Assembly (NCBI GenBank): GCA_029557025.1
Contig: JAKPRU010001176.1
Location: 1-5,962, forward strand
DNA length: 5,962 bases
Origin: Candidatus Omnitrophota bacterium
Lineage (GTDB): Bacteria > Hinthialibacterota > Hinthialibacteria > Hinthialibacterales > JAKPRU01
Reading direction: 5' to 3'
Shown here: positions 4,843 through 5,962 of the stretch, piece by piece
Numbering within the stretch: position 1 is the first letter of the stretch
Layout of the letters: the number at the start of each line of letters is the position of its first letter
Translations under genes and position numbers: made by a program
Notes under the pieces: generated by a model
Database searches by the model: none
Told to the model about the DNA's origin: nothing
Seen by the model: the letters and a program-made list of their open reading frames with translations, nothing else

Positions 4843-5962
4843 TGGTTCAGTTCACTCTCAGTACGCCGAATAGCCTGGCCGACCGGGTCCTCTTCCGAAG
4901 AGGCTGAGATGAAACGGACTGTTGCGGGTGCCTCGTCGTAGAAGGATTTTGTTTTCATCAGTCTTGCAAGACAATCTTTGTAGATTTTCGCCCGTTCACC
5001 CAGGCATCGGAAAATCGTGTAGACCCCCTCACCTTTCCGTTCCGGCGGAAGCTGATCGTTATGCGGACGCCACAAACCCGCGCCGGGATTCGGCTCAATT
5101 TTGAAGACGGTCAGCAAACGGAGTGCCTCGCCCCGACTGTCGAACAACGGTATCCGAATTCCGGCCTCATCAAAAGCCGGAATGGGTAACGGGTAACCTC
5201 GCGCATCGACCCGGGGGATTGGTCGTCGTTTCTTATCGAGAATCTCTACCTCGGTCGGAGAGCCGTCCTTGTTGAACAGCGGCAGAATCTCTTCCGTCTT
5301 CCTATCGTACACCGCAACGTAACGGTCCTGTTGATCGACCAGCATGACCGGCATATAGTCACCCATTTCATACGGGATATCCCAATCGGGCACCCCGGTT
5401 AGGTCTTCGCCCAACTCGCGCGGAACACGATCCTTGAATTCCGGATAGATATCCAGGTACTCATCGAGGATCTCCCGCCAGTGTTCCCGGATGTATTTTC
5501 GTTCGCTCACAAGCGACTCCAACGCGGCGAAGGTAATTCCATCCCGAAGGTCTTTCCGGTACTTGGGATGGATCATGTTGTCCGTGTATTCATACAGCAG
5601 CCCACCCTGGCCCACATTGGCAATCCCGGCGGTAGAGATAACACAAATATGATGTGAGATCTGGTAATCCTGGGCCCCGCGTACAACAATCTGTCGGAAA
5701 TAGCAGAACAGTGGAGTCTGCGGCTCCCGATCCAGATGACAGGTTACGCCGATTCGAGCAAACCGGTCCACCATAGACTCCAGGAACTCCCGCCGGAACA
5801 ACTGGCGCACCCGGGAAGGAATGACCGATTGCACCACAACATTATCTGTCTGCGATATATCGTAGATCAATTCGGTCAGTTCCCGGATATTATCTTCCAG
5901 CAGTTCGTGATTCTGACGGAGAGGCAAAATCTTCGCGCGTCGGCCGCCGGATTCCTTTTCCG
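4839..5962 (-). CDS. ATP-grasp-like protein with internal repeats (5' end outside the window)
   Basis: The frame is open to the right edge, so the gene starts beyond 5962; a TTG at 5927 is probably internal. Numbering from the first complete codon (373 residues visible): SGGRRAKILPL (4-14) resembles the Gly-rich ATP-grasp loop. VVVQSVIPS (41-49) fits the hinge strand between subdomains. YFRQIVVRG (87-95) and GIANVGQGGLLYEY (112-125) resemble the following core strands. FKIEPNPGAGLW (286-297) gives the Glu-x-Asn metal pair (Glu289, Asn291). Between these lie a charged helical stretch (about 135-180) and an array of seven short repeats (207-283) absent from standard ATP-grasp folds. Its stop overlaps the next ATP-grasp gene by 4 bases, implying one operon and possibly a complex or sequential ligations. 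The homology is distant and motif-based. A non-catalytic relative is possible, and I cannot name the family. Confidence 0.6.
   Translation of the reverse strand, partial: EKESGGRRAKILPLRQNHELLEDNIRELTELIYDISQTDNVVVQSVIPSRVRQLFRREFLESMVDRFARIGVTCHLDREPQTPLFCYFRQIVVRGAQDYQISHHICVISTAGIANVGQGGLLYEYTDNMIHPKYRKDLRDGITFAALESLVSERKYIREHWREILDEYLDIYPEFKDRVPRELGEDLTGVPDWDIPYEMGDYMPVMLVDQQDRYVAVYDRKTEEILPLFNKDGSPTEVEILDKKRRPIPRVDARGYPLPIPAFDEAGIRIPLFDSRGEALRLLTVFKIEPNPGAGLWRPHNDQLPPERKGEGVYTIFRCLGERAKIYKDCLARLMKTKSFYDEAPATVRFISASSEEDPVGQAIRRTESELNQ
5112..5342 (-). repeat. Tandem short protein repeats inside the partial ATP-grasp-like gene
   Basis: The encoded protein reads as seven consecutive units of 10-12 residues: LVDQQDRYVAV / YDRKTEEILPL / FNKDGSPTEVEI / LDKKRRPIPR / VDARGYPLPIPA / FDEAGIRIPL / FDSRGEALRLL. 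The shared pattern is hydrophobic-Asp-x-x-(Gly or charged)-x-x-hydrophobic-x-hydrophobic, typical of successive beta-hairpins. The repeats are degenerate at the DNA level, so this is an old protein repeat, not recent duplication. It lies just before the metal-binding strand. Confidence 0.6.

Noticed and set aside
5925..5927. TTG as the start codon of the partial ATP-grasp-like gene
   Set aside because: The frame stays open upstream to the window edge and encodes SGGRRAKI, which fits the ATP-grasp Gly-rich loop. The true start is therefore outside the window.

Overview
The window (5,962 bases, roughly balanced to slightly GC-rich) looks like chromosomal DNA of a Gram-negative bacterium. The best clue is a lipoprotein-type M48 metalloprotease with no Asp after the lipidated Cys, which suggests an outer-membrane or periplasmic protein. 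The sequence alone does not fix the phylum. No tRNA, rRNA, CRISPR array, insertion sequence or integrase was seen.

Layout from left to right. Bases 1-87 (+) are the last 28 codons of a triosephosphate isomerase gene (tpiA). A leader of about 200 bases follows, ending in a strong ribosome binding site for a GTG-started M48 zinc metalloprotease lipoprotein (292-1143, +). A 152-base convergent intergenic region holds a strong GC hairpin (1240-1257). The rest of the window is a minus-strand group, read right to left. It starts with a partial ATP-grasp-like protein running off the right edge (4839-5962). Next is a second ATP-grasp-like ligase (3433-4842) whose start overlaps the previous stop by 4 bases. 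After a 340-base gap comes a KamA-family radical SAM 2,3-aminomutase (1296-3092). The gap holds a TATAAT promoter candidate, a long hairpin and a possible 43-codon small ORF.

The minus-strand group is the interesting part. The radical SAM enzyme keeps the iron-sulfur cysteines, the carboxylate-binding Arg and the PLP lysine of lysine 2,3-aminomutase. The two aspartates that hold the lysine side chain in that enzyme are Lys and Asn here, the pair I recall for glutamate 2,3-aminomutase. The classical C-terminal zinc-site cysteines are missing, and there is a large N-terminal extension. With two ATP-grasp ligase-like proteins beside it, the simplest hypothesis is that a beta-amino acid, perhaps beta-glutamate, is made and then joined to an amine or amino acid. 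The product could be a compatible solute, a small peptide or a modified metabolite. This is inference: substrates and product cannot be read from the sequence, and genes off the right edge are probably part of it. The partial ATP-grasp protein also carries an unusual array of about seven short [hydrophobic]-D-x-x-G-like repeats inside its fold.
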